Below, piece by piece: positions 50,235 to 59,205 of a stretch of DNA of 64,000 nucleotides. The stretch comes from CALAED01 sp036555725 (GTDB taxonomy: Bacteria; Actinomycetota; Actinomycetes; Streptosporangiales; Streptosporangiaceae). A program made the position numbers and the translations under genes. The stretch's first letter is position 1; each line of letters opens with the position of its first letter. The notes below the pieces were generated by a model that searched no databases, was not told where the DNA came from, and saw only the letters and a program-made list of their open reading frames with translations. The stretch spans positions 1 through 64,000 of the forward strand of contig DATBKU010000072.1 of NCBI GenBank assembly GCA_036555725.1. Direction: 5' to 3'.

Positions 50235-52520
50235 GTGCCGCAACCGGGAGCCGGCAGCGCCCGGAGCTCTCGCGCGGTCGCGATCAGCGCGGCCCTGACC
50301 ACGCTTCTCGCCCTGCTCTCCGCGCTGTACGCAGCGTCACGGCCACCCGCGGCGGCCGCCACGACCGCCCAGCCGCACGGCTCGCCCGCCCGAGCCGGCG
50401 ACACGGCCGCACGGGGACATGCGGCGCCCGCGCTGGCGCCGTCGGGGCGGGTCGTGATCATTGGGGTGCCCGGGCTGCGGTGGAGCGACCTCAGCGAGAC
50501 CGGCACGCCCGCGCTGTGGTCGTTCACCGACCGCGGCTCGGCGGCCGCCCTCAGCGTGCGCACCACAACCCCGACCACCTGCCCGGTCGACGGCTGGCTG
50601 ACCGTGTCCGCGGGACAGCGGGCCCGGCTGGCCCACGGCTCCTGCGCGCTGCCGCCCGCGCCGGTACGGATCGGCGGCAACTATTACGTCCCCGGCTTCG
50701 CCGCCATGCACCGAGACAACGCGAACACCACCTACGAGGCCCAGGTCGGGCTGCTCGGCGAGGCCGTCCACCGGGCGGGCGGCTGCACGCTGGCGGTCGG
50801 GCCGGGCGGGGTGTTCGGCGCGGCCGACACCAGCGGCCGTGTCGACCGCTACGCCGCCAACGCGAGCCAGGTCACCGACTGGTCCCAGTGCGCGTTGACG
50901 GTCGTCGACGTCGACGACGTCTTCCGCGCCTACATCGCCGCCGGCGTCGACGCACATGGCGCGCAGGTGCCGGTCACCGACAAGCAGCGCGCGGCCGCGG
51001 CGACGCGGGCCGACCAGCGGATCGGCCAGGTGATCGCCGGGCTGCCGTACGACACGACCGTGCTGCTGGCCGGTCTGTCCGACACCGGGAACGCGCCGCA
51101 CCTGCATGTCGCGCTGGCGGCCGGGCCCGCCCACGGCAATCAGGGCGGCTACCTGACATCTAACGCCACCCGCCGGCACGGCCTGGTGACGCTCACCGAC
51201 GTCACCTCGACCGCGCTCCGCGACCTGGGGCTGCCGCAGCCGTCCGCCGCCATCGGCGCGCCGTGGCGGTCGCAGGCGTCGAACGCGTCGGCGGCGGCGA
51301 AGGTCGGCGAACTCGACGACGAAGACGTGGCGGCCCGCTCGGTCAGCCGGCTGCAGGCCCCGTTCTTCATCCTGCTGTTCGGGGCGCAGCTGCTGCTGTA
51401 CGCCTTCGCCTCGCTCGCGCTGCGACGCCGTACGGACGGGAGGCAGCGCGTGCTCGCCTGGACGCGGCCGGTGGCCCTGGCCGGGGCGGCGGTGCCGGTG
51501 GCGTCCTTCCTGGCCAACGTGGTGCCCTGGTGGCGGTCCACGCATCCCGTGCCGGTCCTGATCGGATTCATTCTGCTCGCCACCGCGGCCGTCACGGCGC
51601 TCGCGCTGGCCGGTCCGTGGCGACGGTCGCTGATCGCCCCCGCGCTGGTGATCGCCGCGGTGACCGCGGCGACGCTGGGGCTCGACGTGCTGACGGGCTC
51701 GCACCTGCAGATCAACAGCCTCATGGGCTATACCGCGCTGGTCGGTGGGCGGTTCTACGGCTTCGGCAACATCGCGTTCGCCGTCTTCGCGACCGGGTCG
51801 ATTCTCGCCGCCGCCTGGCTGGCCGAATGGCCGCTGCGGGCCGGCCGGCGCACCATCGCCGTCACCATCGTGGTCGCCGTCGGCGTCGTGGCGGCCGCGC
51901 TGGACGGCTGGCCCTCGTGGGGCGGCGACTTCGGCGGCGTGCTCGCGATCATCCCGGGTACGGCGGTGCTGGCGCTGATGATCGCCGGTAAGCGGATTTC
52001 CCCGGTCAGGGTCGGTCTCATCGCGCTGGCCGCGGTGGCGGTCGTGCTGGTCATCGCGTTCGCCGACTCACTTCGCCCGGTGACGGACCAGACGCATCTC
52101 GGCCGATTCTGGGACGACCTGGTGCACGGCGACGCTTGGGGGGTCATCGGCCGCAAGCTCCTGGCGATGCTGAAGAGCCTGCGTTACTGGCAGTTCACGG
52201 TGATCGCGATCGGCGCCGTCTGCTTCGTGTTCTTCGTGCTCGCCCGTCCGGTGCGGTGGCGGGCCGCCGTGCTGGCCGACGCCTACACGCGGACGCGCAC
52301 GCTGCGGCCGGCTCTGATCGCCGCGCTGACGACGGCGTCGGTGGGCATGCTGGTGAACGACTCCGGCGTGGTGATCCCGGCGATCGCCCTCGGCCTGGCG
52401 GTGCCGCTCACGCTCGCCGTGGGCGTACGGGGTGTGGAGCTGTCCGGCCGGCCCGCCTCATCGCCGCCACCGCCAACACGACCAGCGCACCGAGGACCAC
52501 GGTCAGCGCCCACGGGATGA
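50235..52520 (+). CDS. Polytopic membrane protein with alkaline-phosphatase-like extracellular domain
   Basis: The predicted protein has 761 residues from the GTG at 50235 (GGAGG about 10 bases upstream; a GTG at 50226 is too close to it). A signal anchor comes first, then a domain of about 330 residues with VVIIGVPGLRWSDLSETGTP, a pattern like the phosphodiesterase/alkaline phosphatase fold, although the later metal ligands are hard to place. The C-terminal half has about ten transmembrane helices. I do not know a characterised member. Position among lipoglycan glycosyltransferases suggests envelope work. The last 37 codons overlap the end of the convergent MptB-like gene and are low-complexity Pro/Arg/Ser. 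Confidence 0.75.
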   Translation: MPQPGAGSARSSRAVAISAALTTLLALLSALYAASRPPAAAATTAQPHGSPARAGDTAARGHAAPALAPSGRVVIIGVPGLRWSDLSETGTPALWSFTDRGSAAALSVRTTTPTTCPVDGWLTVSAGQRARLAHGSCALPPAPVRIGGNYYVPGFAAMHRDNANTTYEAQVGLLGEAVHRAGGCTLAVGPGGVFGAADTSGRVDRYAANASQVTDWSQCALTVVDVDDVFRAYIAAGVDAHGAQVPVTDKQRAAAATRADQRIGQVIAGLPYDTTVLLAGLSDTGNAPHLHVALAAGPAHGNQGGYLTSNATRRHGLVTLTDVTSTALRDLGLPQPSAAIGAPWRSQASNASAAAKVGELDDEDVAARSVSRLQAPFFILLFGAQLLLYAFASLALRRRTDGRQRVLAWTRPVALAGAAVPVASFLANVVPWWRSTHPVPVLIGFILLATAAVTALALAGPWRRSLIAPALVIAAVTAATLGLDVLTGSHLQINSLMGYTALVGGRFYGFGNIAFAVFATGSILAAAWLAEWPLRAGRRTIAVTIVVAVGVVAAALDGWPSWGGDFGGVLAIIPGTAVLALMIAGKRISPVRVGLIALAAVAVVLVIAFADSLRPVTDQTHLGRFWDDLVHGDAWGVIGRKLLAMLKSLRYWQFTVIAIGAVCFVFFVLARPVRWRAAVLADAYTRTRTLRPALIAALTTASVGMLVNDSGVVIPAIALGLAVPLTLAVGVRGVELSGRPASSPPPPTRPAHRGPRSAPTG

Positions 52521-53997
52521 CCGTGGGCCGCACCACGGTGAACAGCCACGAAAGGTTGGACGGGAGCCGTACCACCTGGGGGTCGCGGGCCGGCAGATAG
52601 GCGAGGCTCAACGCGAGCGTACGGGCCGGCAGCAGCCAGTCGAACGCCGAGGCCGGCAGCAACGCGAGCAGCGCGAAGCCGAGCGCGTCGTACCACGGCA
52701 GCGCGTACGGCGCGGCGAACAGCCACGCCAGCACCAGCGCGGCGGCGATCGCGCGCGCGTCGGCCACGTCCTGCGGCTGGGTGCCGACCGGGCGTGGCAG
52801 GGCCCGGGCCAGCAGCAGACCAAGGACCACGAGCAGCACCAGCGACCCCACCTGGATGACCGAGCGCTGCGACCCCTTCCCCAGCGCGACATCGACGAGG
52901 TGCCACGGCGTGGCCAGCGACACCGACTGCGCGGCCCGCCTTACCTGGTCGAACGCGTGCGGCCCGGCCAGCGCGTACGCCGCCACGGCCACGACGAGCG
53001 CCGCGCCGCCCAGCGCGACCAGCCGGAGCAACACGTCGCGCCGCCGGGTCGCGTACCAGTCGCGGAGCAGCACCCACGCCGGGCCGCCGCCGACCAGCGC
53101 GGCGGGCAGCTTGATCGCCGCGGCGGCGCCCGCCAGCGCGCCGGACATCAGGGTCCGCCGCGCCGAACCGGCCTTGAACACCACTAGGGCGCAGACGGCC
53201 GCGGCGATGGCGAGCACGTCGTTGTGCGCGCCCGCCACCAGGTGGAACAGCAGCAGCGGGTTGGCCGTCCACAGCAGCACGGCGCGCAGCCGTCCGTCTG
53301 GGCTCGGTCCACCTGCCCGATAGAGCACGAGCCCGACCAGCGCGAACGCTAGCGCGTTGGTCAGCGACAACACGAAGACGGTGACCCGTACCGAGTCCCC
53401 GCCGATCCAGGACGCGACGGCCTCTTGCGCCGTGGCGATCGGCCCGTAGATCGACGGTTCCTCGCGCCACGGCCGTTCCACGGCGCCGGCGATCGGGTCG
53501 CCGGGCAGGTCGCGGGCCCCGGTGATGTACGGATCGTGCCCAGTGACCGCCATCCGGCCGTACGCGGCGTAGTTCAGGTGGTCGCCGGAGCCGACGGGAG
53601 GCAGAAACACGAACGCGGCCGCGACCAGCAGCCCAGCGATCAGCAGCGGACGGGCCGGGCACGACCATCCGCGCCGCACGGCGTACAGGCACAGGCCCAG
53701 CCCCACCGCGCCGGCCGGCATGCCCGCCACGACGAGGCCGAGAACGAGGTACGGCGACGGATGCGCGTCCAGGGCGTAGGGAGGCTGCCCGGGCGATCCC
53801 GGTAGCGCCGGCTGCCAGGCGGACGGCCCGAGCAGCGCCGTGATCAGGAAACACCCCAGGCTGACCGCGATCGCGGCCAGCCCTCCGACGCCGAGCCGGA
53901 CACGCGTCCGCCGGGCATCCTCGCTCATCTCGGCGTCGCCATGCGATCGTTCCCGCGCTCTCGAAGCCGTGCGGCCGGGTGGACCCGCGTGGGTCAC
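52408..53997 (-). CDS. MptB-like alpha-1,6-mannosyltransferase (polyprenol-phosphate-mannose dependent)
   Basis: The predicted protein has 529 residues and about 12 hydrophobic helices. SGDHLNYAAYGRMAVTGHDP, then GPIATAQEAVASWIGGDSV and LLLFHLVAGAHNDVLA are hallmarks of the MptA/MptB group, which builds the mannan backbone of lipoglycans outside the membrane. The GTG at 53997 overlaps the GT2 stop (GTGA), suggesting translational coupling; an ATG at 53928 is an alternative. The upstream GT2 enzyme may supply the mannosyl polyprenyl phosphate. The 3' end overlaps the convergent gene by 113 bases. Confidence 0.88.
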   Translation of the reverse strand: MTHAGPPGRTASRARERSHGDAEMSEDARRTRVRLGVGGLAAIAVSLGCFLITALLGPSAWQPALPGSPGQPPYALDAHPSPYLVLGLVVAGMPAGAVGLGLCLYAVRRGWSCPARPLLIAGLLVAAAFVFLPPVGSGDHLNYAAYGRMAVTGHDPYITGARDLPGDPIAGAVERPWREEPSIYGPIATAQEAVASWIGGDSVRVTVFVLSLTNALAFALVGLVLYRAGGPSPDGRLRAVLLWTANPLLLFHLVAGAHNDVLAIAAAVCALVVFKAGSARRTLMSGALAGAAAAIKLPAALVGGGPAWVLLRDWYATRRRDVLLRLVALGGAALVVAVAAYALAGPHAFDQVRRAAQSVSLATPWHLVDVALGKGSQRSVIQVGSLVLLVVLGLLLARALPRPVGTQPQDVADARAIAAALVLAWLFAAPYALPWYDALGFALLALLPASAFDWLLPARTLALSLAYLPARDPQVVRLPSNLSWLFTVVRPTVIPWALTVVLGALVVLAVAAMRRAGRTAPHPVRPRRA

Positions 53998-54770
53998 GCG
54001 GAACGGTTGAAGCGGCCGACGCCGCGGGTCAGCGCCGGATCGCGGATCGCGAGCGCGCGCGCCACGTCGCGGAACTGCTTGGCTCGATGGACCTGCGCGC
54101 GCCAGTCGGTACCGGTGGCGCGGTGCGCGAGCGGCACCTCCACCTCGACGACCCGGAAGCCCTTGCGCAGCAGGTCGATGGTGAGGGCGGTCTCGACGCC
54201 GAAGCCCGCCGCGAGCGGCCGGCCCGCCTCGAACGCCGCGCGCGTCAGGCAGCGCTGCCCGTTGAGCGGCTGCGTCGCGTCCCAGCCGGTGGCCCGCTTG
54301 ATGCCGTCGCGGGACAGCCGTACGACGAATCCATGGCCGCCGAGCTTCACGATGGACGTGAAGACGGCGATCGTCATGTCGGCCGCACCGGCCCGTACGG
54401 GGTCGATGAGGGGGGCGGCGGCCTTCGCCGTCTCGGCCAGGTCGGCGTCGAGGAACAGCAGATGCCGCGGTGTGTCCCGGCCTTCGTGCCGCTCCAGCAC
54501 CCGTATGGCCTCGGCGCCGCTCTCCATCGCGGCGCCCTTGCCGCGGTTGCGCCCGTGCCGTATGACCGTCGCACCCGCGCCCTCGGCCAGCCGCGCGGTC
54601 GCGTCGGCCGAGCCGTCGTCGACGACGATCACCAGGTCGACACCGGGCAGTTGCCGGGCAGCCTGCGCCGTCGCACCGATGCGATCTTGCTCATCCTTGG
54701 CCGCGATGATGACGGCTACGTCGCCACCCGCCGGAGGCTCCATCTCCCCCGAGATCTCTTTCTCAGGCAT
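53994..54770 (-). CDS. GT2-family glycosyltransferase (dolichol-phosphate-sugar synthase-like)
   Basis: The predicted protein has 258 residues. VAVIIAAKDEQDRIGATA opens the GT-A fold. VDLVIVVDDGSADATARLAE holds the first Asp pair, LLFLDADLAE the DxD motif, and ATQPLNGQRCLTRAAF the acceptor region. No membrane helices are visible. It resembles polyprenyl-phosphate sugar synthases and glucosyl-3-phosphoglycerate synthases. Coupling to the MptB-like gene favours making a lipid-linked sugar donor. Confidence 0.85.
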   Translation of the reverse strand: MPEKEISGEMEPPAGGDVAVIIAAKDEQDRIGATAQAARQLPGVDLVIVVDDGSADATARLAEGAGATVIRHGRNRGKGAAMESGAEAIRVLERHEGRDTPRHLLFLDADLAETAKAAAPLIDPVRAGAADMTIAVFTSIVKLGGHGFVVRLSRDGIKRATGWDATQPLNGQRCLTRAAFEAGRPLAAGFGVETALTIDLLRKGFRVVEVEVPLAHRATGTDWRAQVHRAKQFRDVARALAIRDPALTRGVGRFNRSA

Positions 54771-54819
54771 GGGCTGATGGTAGCCAGGGTGGGTTGTCGC
54801 CGTGCCGAGTCGGGTCAGG

Positions 54820-55152
54820 TCACGTTACGTCGGCCGGCATCGCGTCGAGCACGGTGAACACCGTGTCGAGGCCGGTGACCTGCAAAATCCGCCGTACCGC
54901 CGGGCGCGGCGCGGCGAGCTCCAGGACGCCGCCCTTCTCCTTTGCCCGCTTCATCGCGGCAAGCAGCACGTTCATTCCGGTCGAGTCACAGAACTCGACC
55001 CCGCTGAGGTCGACCACCACGCGGTCGACGTTCTCTCTCAGGAGAGCCGCGAGCTCCGTCTGGAGACGGGGCGCGGTGTACAGGTCCAGCTCGCCGTTCG
55101 CAGTGACGACGGCGTGACCTCCCTGAGATGTAGTCGAGACCTTAAGCTCCAC
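54820..55152 (-). CDS. STAS-domain anti-anti-sigma factor
   Basis: The predicted protein has 110 residues. The GTG at 55152 gives VELKVSTTSQGGHAVVTANG, a standard opening. GELDLYTAPRLQTELAALL, VVVDLSGVEFCDSTGMNVLL (phosphorylation-site Ser-Thr) and AVRRILQVTGLDTVFTVLD are diagnostic. The frame is open further upstream but unlike the family. GATAGT (55162-55167, minus strand) lies about 9 bases before the start, so the message may be nearly leaderless. Partner kinase genes are not nearby. Confidence 0.9.
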   Translation of the reverse strand: MELKVSTTSQGGHAVVTANGELDLYTAPRLQTELAALLRENVDRVVVDLSGVEFCDSTGMNVLLAAMKRAKEKGGVLELAAPRPAVRRILQVTGLDTVFTVLDAMPADVT

Positions 55153-55289
55153 GAGCCGCACACTATCGGGCTGCGGCGCTGTCGGCCAGTGCGTTCTACG
55201 GACTGGGCCATTCCACTCGCACCGGGCCCTGCCCTGCGGGAAGCTTGTCACGTGCGAGAAGAGCTCGGCATTGCGGGGGGTGAGCTCAC

Positions 55290-55661
55290 GTGACCGGCGA
55301 TCGTTCCGGGGACGCACAGCGGTTGTGGCTCCGCGAGCGGCTCGAGACGATCCGGACGCGTGCGGAGAAGTCAACGTCGTGGCGCTGCGTGACGCAGTAC
55401 TTCTCCCGGCTGATCAACCGTGAAGGCTACGTACCGATCAAGACCAAGGTGTCCCGCGAGGACCTCGCCTTCCTGTCGAGCGCCCGAGACGACATGATCT
55501 CCTTCGCCGAGCTGGGGCTCCGGCTCCTCGAACTGCATCAGCCACGCGACGCGGGCGGCATCTCCAGCGACCCCGACAGCCCGATCCGCCGCTGCCGCGC
55601 CTGCATGTGGCGCTGGCCCTGCCCGACGTTCCGCGCCATCGAAGACGCCATCGACCGCTGA
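55290..55661 (+). CDS. Hypothetical protein with a Cys-rich CxxC...PC C-terminus
   Basis: The predicted protein has 123 residues; GGGGTGAG lies a few bases before the GTG start. The N-terminal half is helical and basic (RLWLRERLETIRTRAEKSTS). The end is distinctive: SDPDSPIRRCRACMWRWPCP, with three cysteines and Trp-rich spacing, then TFRAIEDAID. Similar short proteins occur widely in actinomycetes, but I know no function. The cysteines could bind a metal; four ligands would need a Cys from elsewhere, such as that in SWRCVTQ near residue 32. A convergent FG-GAP gene ends 26 bases away. Confidence 0.7.
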   Translation: MTGDRSGDAQRLWLRERLETIRTRAEKSTSWRCVTQYFSRLINREGYVPIKTKVSREDLAFLSSARDDMISFAELGLRLLELHQPRDAGGISSDPDSPIRRCRACMWRWPCPTFRAIEDAIDR

Positions 55662-55687
55662 GCGCCCGGCCAGGCGGCCGCTCTGGG

Positions 55688-57268
55688 TCAGGTCCGGTTG
55701 AGGCGGATGCCGAGGTTGGCGCTCTGGCCGGACAGGCCGAGCGACGGCGCGTCGTAGGCGACCAGGCCGGACAGGTGCGTGCCGGTGGCCGAGCCAGGCA
55801 GGATCAGCGCGTAGCCCTCGCTGCCGTTCTCGAACGGAGCGCTGCTGACCATCTCGGCGTCACCGTCGCCGTTGGTGTCGGCCATGGCGACGGACCAGCC
55901 ATACCGGTCGCTCTTTTCGGCCGCACCGGGCACGCCGGTGCTGTCCTGGGTGCAGGACCCGGCACCGGTGCCGGTGAGGCCGCTCGCCGAGCCGTATAGC
56001 ATCCACGTCCCGCCGGCGTCCGCGATAGTGCCGATGTCCTCGCTGGGCGCACCGACCGCGAGGTCGGCCTTGCCGTCGCCGTTGGCGTCGCCCGCGGCGA
56101 TCGAGTAGCCGAAGCGGTCGCCCGCCTCACCGCCGCCCGGGACGCCCGCGGTGTCCTGGCTGATCGAGTACGCACTGGCCTCGTCGATGCCGGCAGCGGC
56201 ACCCCGGTAGACCGTGATCAGCCCGCCGAACGCCTTGGCGTCGGAGGGCGCGCTCACCGCGACGTCGGCATGCCCGTCGCCGTCGAAGTCACCGGTCGCG
56301 ACGTCGCCGAGCTCGACCAGCGGCACCGTGCCCGCCGTGTCGACGAACGGCTGGGCCCCGCCGGGGTAGACGGTGACGCCGAACTGGTACGGGCTGACGT
56401 CGTCGTCGGCCCAGCCCATGGCGACGTCGTCGAAGCCGTCGCCGGTCACATCGCCGGTGACGAAGCTGATCCAGTCCAGCTTGGTCGTCGGGTCGGCGGC
56501 GGCCGCCAACGTACCGGCCTTGGCCGCCTTGGCGGACGGATCGGCGGACGGCGTGATCTTGTGCGCGGTGAAGGCGGCCTTGGCCGGCTTGGCCAGCAGT
56601 GTCTTCAGCTGCGCCGCCGTCGGCTTGGCGGGCACGGTGAGCTCGTAGAACGTAGCCGCGCCCGGCGACGACGCGACCAGCGTCGGCGTGCCGTCCTTGT
56701 CGAAATCACCGGCCGCCAGGGTCAGCCCGAGCCGGTGGCCGTTGCCGGGGCCCTTGTTGTTACCCTCCGGGTCCTTGGGCTCGGCCAGCCAGACCGAGGT
56801 GGCCGACAGCCCGGACGGCGAGCCGTAGATGACCGTGATGCCGCCGCCGTCGGTCGCCGTCGCGGCCGTACCGTCGTCGGCGGTGTAGGCGTAGTCCTCC
56901 TCCGGGGCGCCGACCGCAAGGTCCGCATAACCGTCGCCGTCGAAGTCGGCCGAGGCCACCGAGTATCCCCAGTGGTCACCCGCCTCGGAGCTGCCCGCGA
57001 CGCCCGCGCTGCTCTGGCTGACGACCTGCTTCTTGGCCGCGCTGGTGCCGCTCGCCGAGCCGTACAGAATCGTGACGAACCCGGCGTTCGCCACCGTGCC
57101 CACCGTGCCGTAGGGGCTGCCCAGGGCCACGTCGCGGAAGCCGTCGCCGTTGAAGTCGTACGGCTTCGCCGGCCCGGCGGCCAAGGCGGTCGGCGTGAGG
57201 CCGACCAGGCCGTACGCTGCCAGCGCGGCGACGGCGAGCGCCGACGCGGCGCACGCTCTGCTGCCCAT
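55688..57268 (-). CDS. Secreted FG-GAP (integrin alpha-like) propeller protein 1
   Basis: The predicted protein has 526 residues; GGAGG lies 6 bases before the ATG at 57268. A signal peptide of about 30 residues ends near PTALA. Seven Ca-binding FG-GAP motifs follow: DFNGDGFRD, DFDGDGYAD, DFDKDGTPT, DVTGDGFDD, DFDGDGHAD, DANGDGKAD and DTNGDGDAE, each followed by a small hydrophobic-Gly segment (for example VALGSPYG). Seven blades match the integrin alpha N-terminal propeller. There is no cell-wall anchor or catalytic domain. Role unknown, perhaps an extracellular adhesion or binding protein. It is closest to protein 2 of the array. Confidence 0.9.
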   Translation of the reverse strand: MGSRACAASALAVAALAAYGLVGLTPTALAAGPAKPYDFNGDGFRDVALGSPYGTVGTVANAGFVTILYGSASGTSAAKKQVVSQSSAGVAGSSEAGDHWGYSVASADFDGDGYADLAVGAPEEDYAYTADDGTAATATDGGGITVIYGSPSGLSATSVWLAEPKDPEGNNKGPGNGHRLGLTLAAGDFDKDGTPTLVASSPGAATFYELTVPAKPTAAQLKTLLAKPAKAAFTAHKITPSADPSAKAAKAGTLAAAADPTTKLDWISFVTGDVTGDGFDDVAMGWADDDVSPYQFGVTVYPGGAQPFVDTAGTVPLVELGDVATGDFDGDGHADVAVSAPSDAKAFGGLITVYRGAAAGIDEASAYSISQDTAGVPGGGEAGDRFGYSIAAGDANGDGKADLAVGAPSEDIGTIADAGGTWMLYGSASGLTGTGAGSCTQDSTGVPGAAEKSDRYGWSVAMADTNGDGDAEMVSSAPFENGSEGYALILPGSATGTHLSGLVAYDAPSLGLSGQSANLGIRLNRT

Positions 57269-57451
57269 GAGTACCTCCAGGCGGATCGCGCTGAGCTGGT
57301 GTGTTGCCCTGCGGCGACGGTTGACGGCAGCCCCGCGTATCACTTGGGTTCATCCGTGATTCACAAGGCATCAGCAGATTAGTCGTAAACCACCCGTTTC
57401 ACCGCAGGTCGTAACAGAACTGTCATCCACCACCTGGCGAGGAACACGCTC

Positions 57452-59011
57452 CTAGAGGCTGCGGTTGAGGCGGATGCCGAGGTTGGCGCTCCTGCCGGAC
57501 AGACCGAGCGACGGCGCGTCGTACGCGACGAGGCCGGACAGCGTCGTACCGCCGTCCGAGCCGGGCAGCAGGAGCGCGTAGCCCTCGTTGCCGTTCTCGA
57601 ACGGGGCGCCGCTGATCATCTCGGCCCTGCCGTCGCCGTCGGTGTCGGCCATGCCGACCGTCCAGCCGTACCGGTCGCTCTGCTCCGGGGCTCCCGGCAC
57701 GCCCGGGCTGTCCTGGTTGCAGGCGCCGGACCCGGCGCCGGTGAGGCCCTTCGCCGAGCCGTACAGCATCCACGTGGCTCCGGCGTCGGCCGTGGTGCCG
57801 ATGTCCTCGTACGGCGCGCCCACCGCGAGGTCCGCTCTGCCGTCGCCGTCGGTGTCGGCGGCCGACAGCGAGTAGCCGAAGGCGTCCCCCGCCTCGCCGG
57901 CGCCGCTGACGCCCTCGGTGTCCTGGCTGATCGAGTACGAACCGGCCTCATCGATACCGGCGGCGGCACCCCGGTAGATCGTGACCAGGCCCCCGAACGC
58001 CTTTGCGTCCGAGGGCGAGCTCACGGCCAGGTCGGTGAAACCGTCGCCGTCGAAGTCACCCGCGGCGACGTCGCTGCCCTCGGTGAGCTCCACCGTTCCC
58101 GCCGTGTCGACGAACGGATCCGCCGCGCCTGGGTACACGGTCACGCCGAACTGGTACGACCCGGCGTCGTCGTCGGTCCACCCGAGTGCGAGGTCAGGGT
58201 AGCCGTCGCCGGTCACGTCGCCGGTGGCCAGGCTGAGCCAGCTCAGCTTGTTGGTCGTGGCGGCGGCCGCGAGCGTGCTCGCCTTGCCGGGCACCTTGAT
58301 CGCGTGCGCCGTGAAGCGCGCCTTGGCGGGCTTGCTGAGCAACGTCGTCAGCTGGGCGATCGTCGGCTTGTCCGGAACGGTGAAGTCATAGAACGTGGCC
58401 GACCCCGGCGCGGAGGCGATCAGGGTGGGAGTGCCGTCCTTGTCATAGTCGCCGGTCGTCAGGGTCAGCCCGAGCCGGTGCCCGTCCCCGGGGCCCGCGT
58501 TGTTGCCTTCGGGATCCTTGGGCTCGGCCAGCCAGACCGACGCATCGGACAATCCCGCGGGCGACCCGTAGATGACCGTGAGTCCGCCGCCGTCGGTCGC
58601 GGTCGCGGCCGTACCGTCGTCGGCGGTGTACGCGTAGTCCTCGTCGGGCGCGCCGACGACCAGGTCGGCATAGCCGTCGCCGTCGAAATCGGCCGAACCG
58701 ACGGCGTATCCCCAGTGGTCGCCGCTCTCCGAACTGCCCGCGATGCCCGCGCTGCTCTGGCTGACGACCTGCTTGCTCGCCGCGCTGGTGCCGTTCGGCG
58801 AGCCGTACAAGACGGTCACGAAGCCGGCGTTCGCCACCGTGCCGACCGTGCCGTACGGGCTGCCGAGCACCACATCCTGGTAGCCGTCGCCGTTGAAGTC
58901 GTACGGCTTCGCCGGACCCGCCGCCGACGCCGACGACGCGAGCCCGGCCAGTCCGAATGCCGCCAGCGCCGCCACGGCGGCGACGGTCATGGAGCGCGTC
59001 GCAATTCCCAT
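57452..59011 (-). CDS. Secreted FG-GAP propeller protein 2
   Basis: The predicted protein has 519 residues, with a signal peptide (MGIATRSMTVAAVAALAAFG, cleavage near SASAA). Seven FG-GAP repeats are present: DFNGDGYQD, DFDGDGYAD, DYDKDGTPT, DVTGDGYPD, DFDGDGFTD, DTDGDGRAD and DTDGDGRAE. It shares long near-identical stretches with protein 1 (for example GTVGTVANAGFVT and YAYTADDGTAATATDGGG), so the two are recent tandem duplicates. Its signal peptide is almost identical to that of protein 3. The GTTTAC/GTTAAC element lies 88 bases upstream of its start. Confidence 0.9.
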   Translation of the reverse strand: MGIATRSMTVAAVAALAAFGLAGLASSASAAGPAKPYDFNGDGYQDVVLGSPYGTVGTVANAGFVTVLYGSPNGTSAASKQVVSQSSAGIAGSSESGDHWGYAVGSADFDGDGYADLVVGAPDEDYAYTADDGTAATATDGGGLTVIYGSPAGLSDASVWLAEPKDPEGNNAGPGDGHRLGLTLTTGDYDKDGTPTLIASAPGSATFYDFTVPDKPTIAQLTTLLSKPAKARFTAHAIKVPGKASTLAAAATTNKLSWLSLATGDVTGDGYPDLALGWTDDDAGSYQFGVTVYPGAADPFVDTAGTVELTEGSDVAAGDFDGDGFTDLAVSSPSDAKAFGGLVTIYRGAAAGIDEAGSYSISQDTEGVSGAGEAGDAFGYSLSAADTDGDGRADLAVGAPYEDIGTTADAGATWMLYGSAKGLTGAGSGACNQDSPGVPGAPEQSDRYGWTVGMADTDGDGRAEMISGAPFENGNEGYALLLPGSDGGTTLSGLVAYDAPSLGLSGRSANLGIRLNRSL

Positions 59012-59098
59012 GAAGGGCCCCCACCCGGAAAAGGACAGAGATCAGGTACCGTCTGGGTTCCCCGTGACGGCCCTTGGTGGACGCTTCACAGGACACAG

Positions 59099-59118
59099 GG
59101 GTTTACCACTGGTTAACC
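59099..59118 (-). promoter_or_regulatory. Conserved upstream element of FG-GAP gene 2
   Basis: On the plus strand the element reads GGTTTACCACTGGTTAACC (59100-59118). It recurs nearly unchanged upstream of gene 3 (60785-60803, GGTTTACTACCCGTTAACC), with similar sequence flanking both. Degenerate forms occur upstream of genes 1 and 4 (GTAAACCACCCGTTTCAC and CTGGTTTACCGG). Confidence 0.5.
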
Positions 59119-59153
59119 AGATGCCCGTGAAACACACGGTTCGTAGGGCTTTG

Positions 59154-59190
59154 CAGCAAAAGGGCGGGCGCCCCGTCGGCGCGCCCGCCC
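59154..59190 (-). terminator. Rho-independent terminator of FG-GAP gene 3
   Basis: GGGCGGGCGC (59162-59171) pairs perfectly with GCGCCCGCCC (59181-59190) across 9 bases. Read on the minus strand it follows the gene 3 stop and is followed at once by a TTTT run, the classic intrinsic terminator, which is less common in such GC-rich genomes. Confidence 0.8.
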
Positions 59191-59205
59191 GTTCCGTTCG
59201 TTGTG

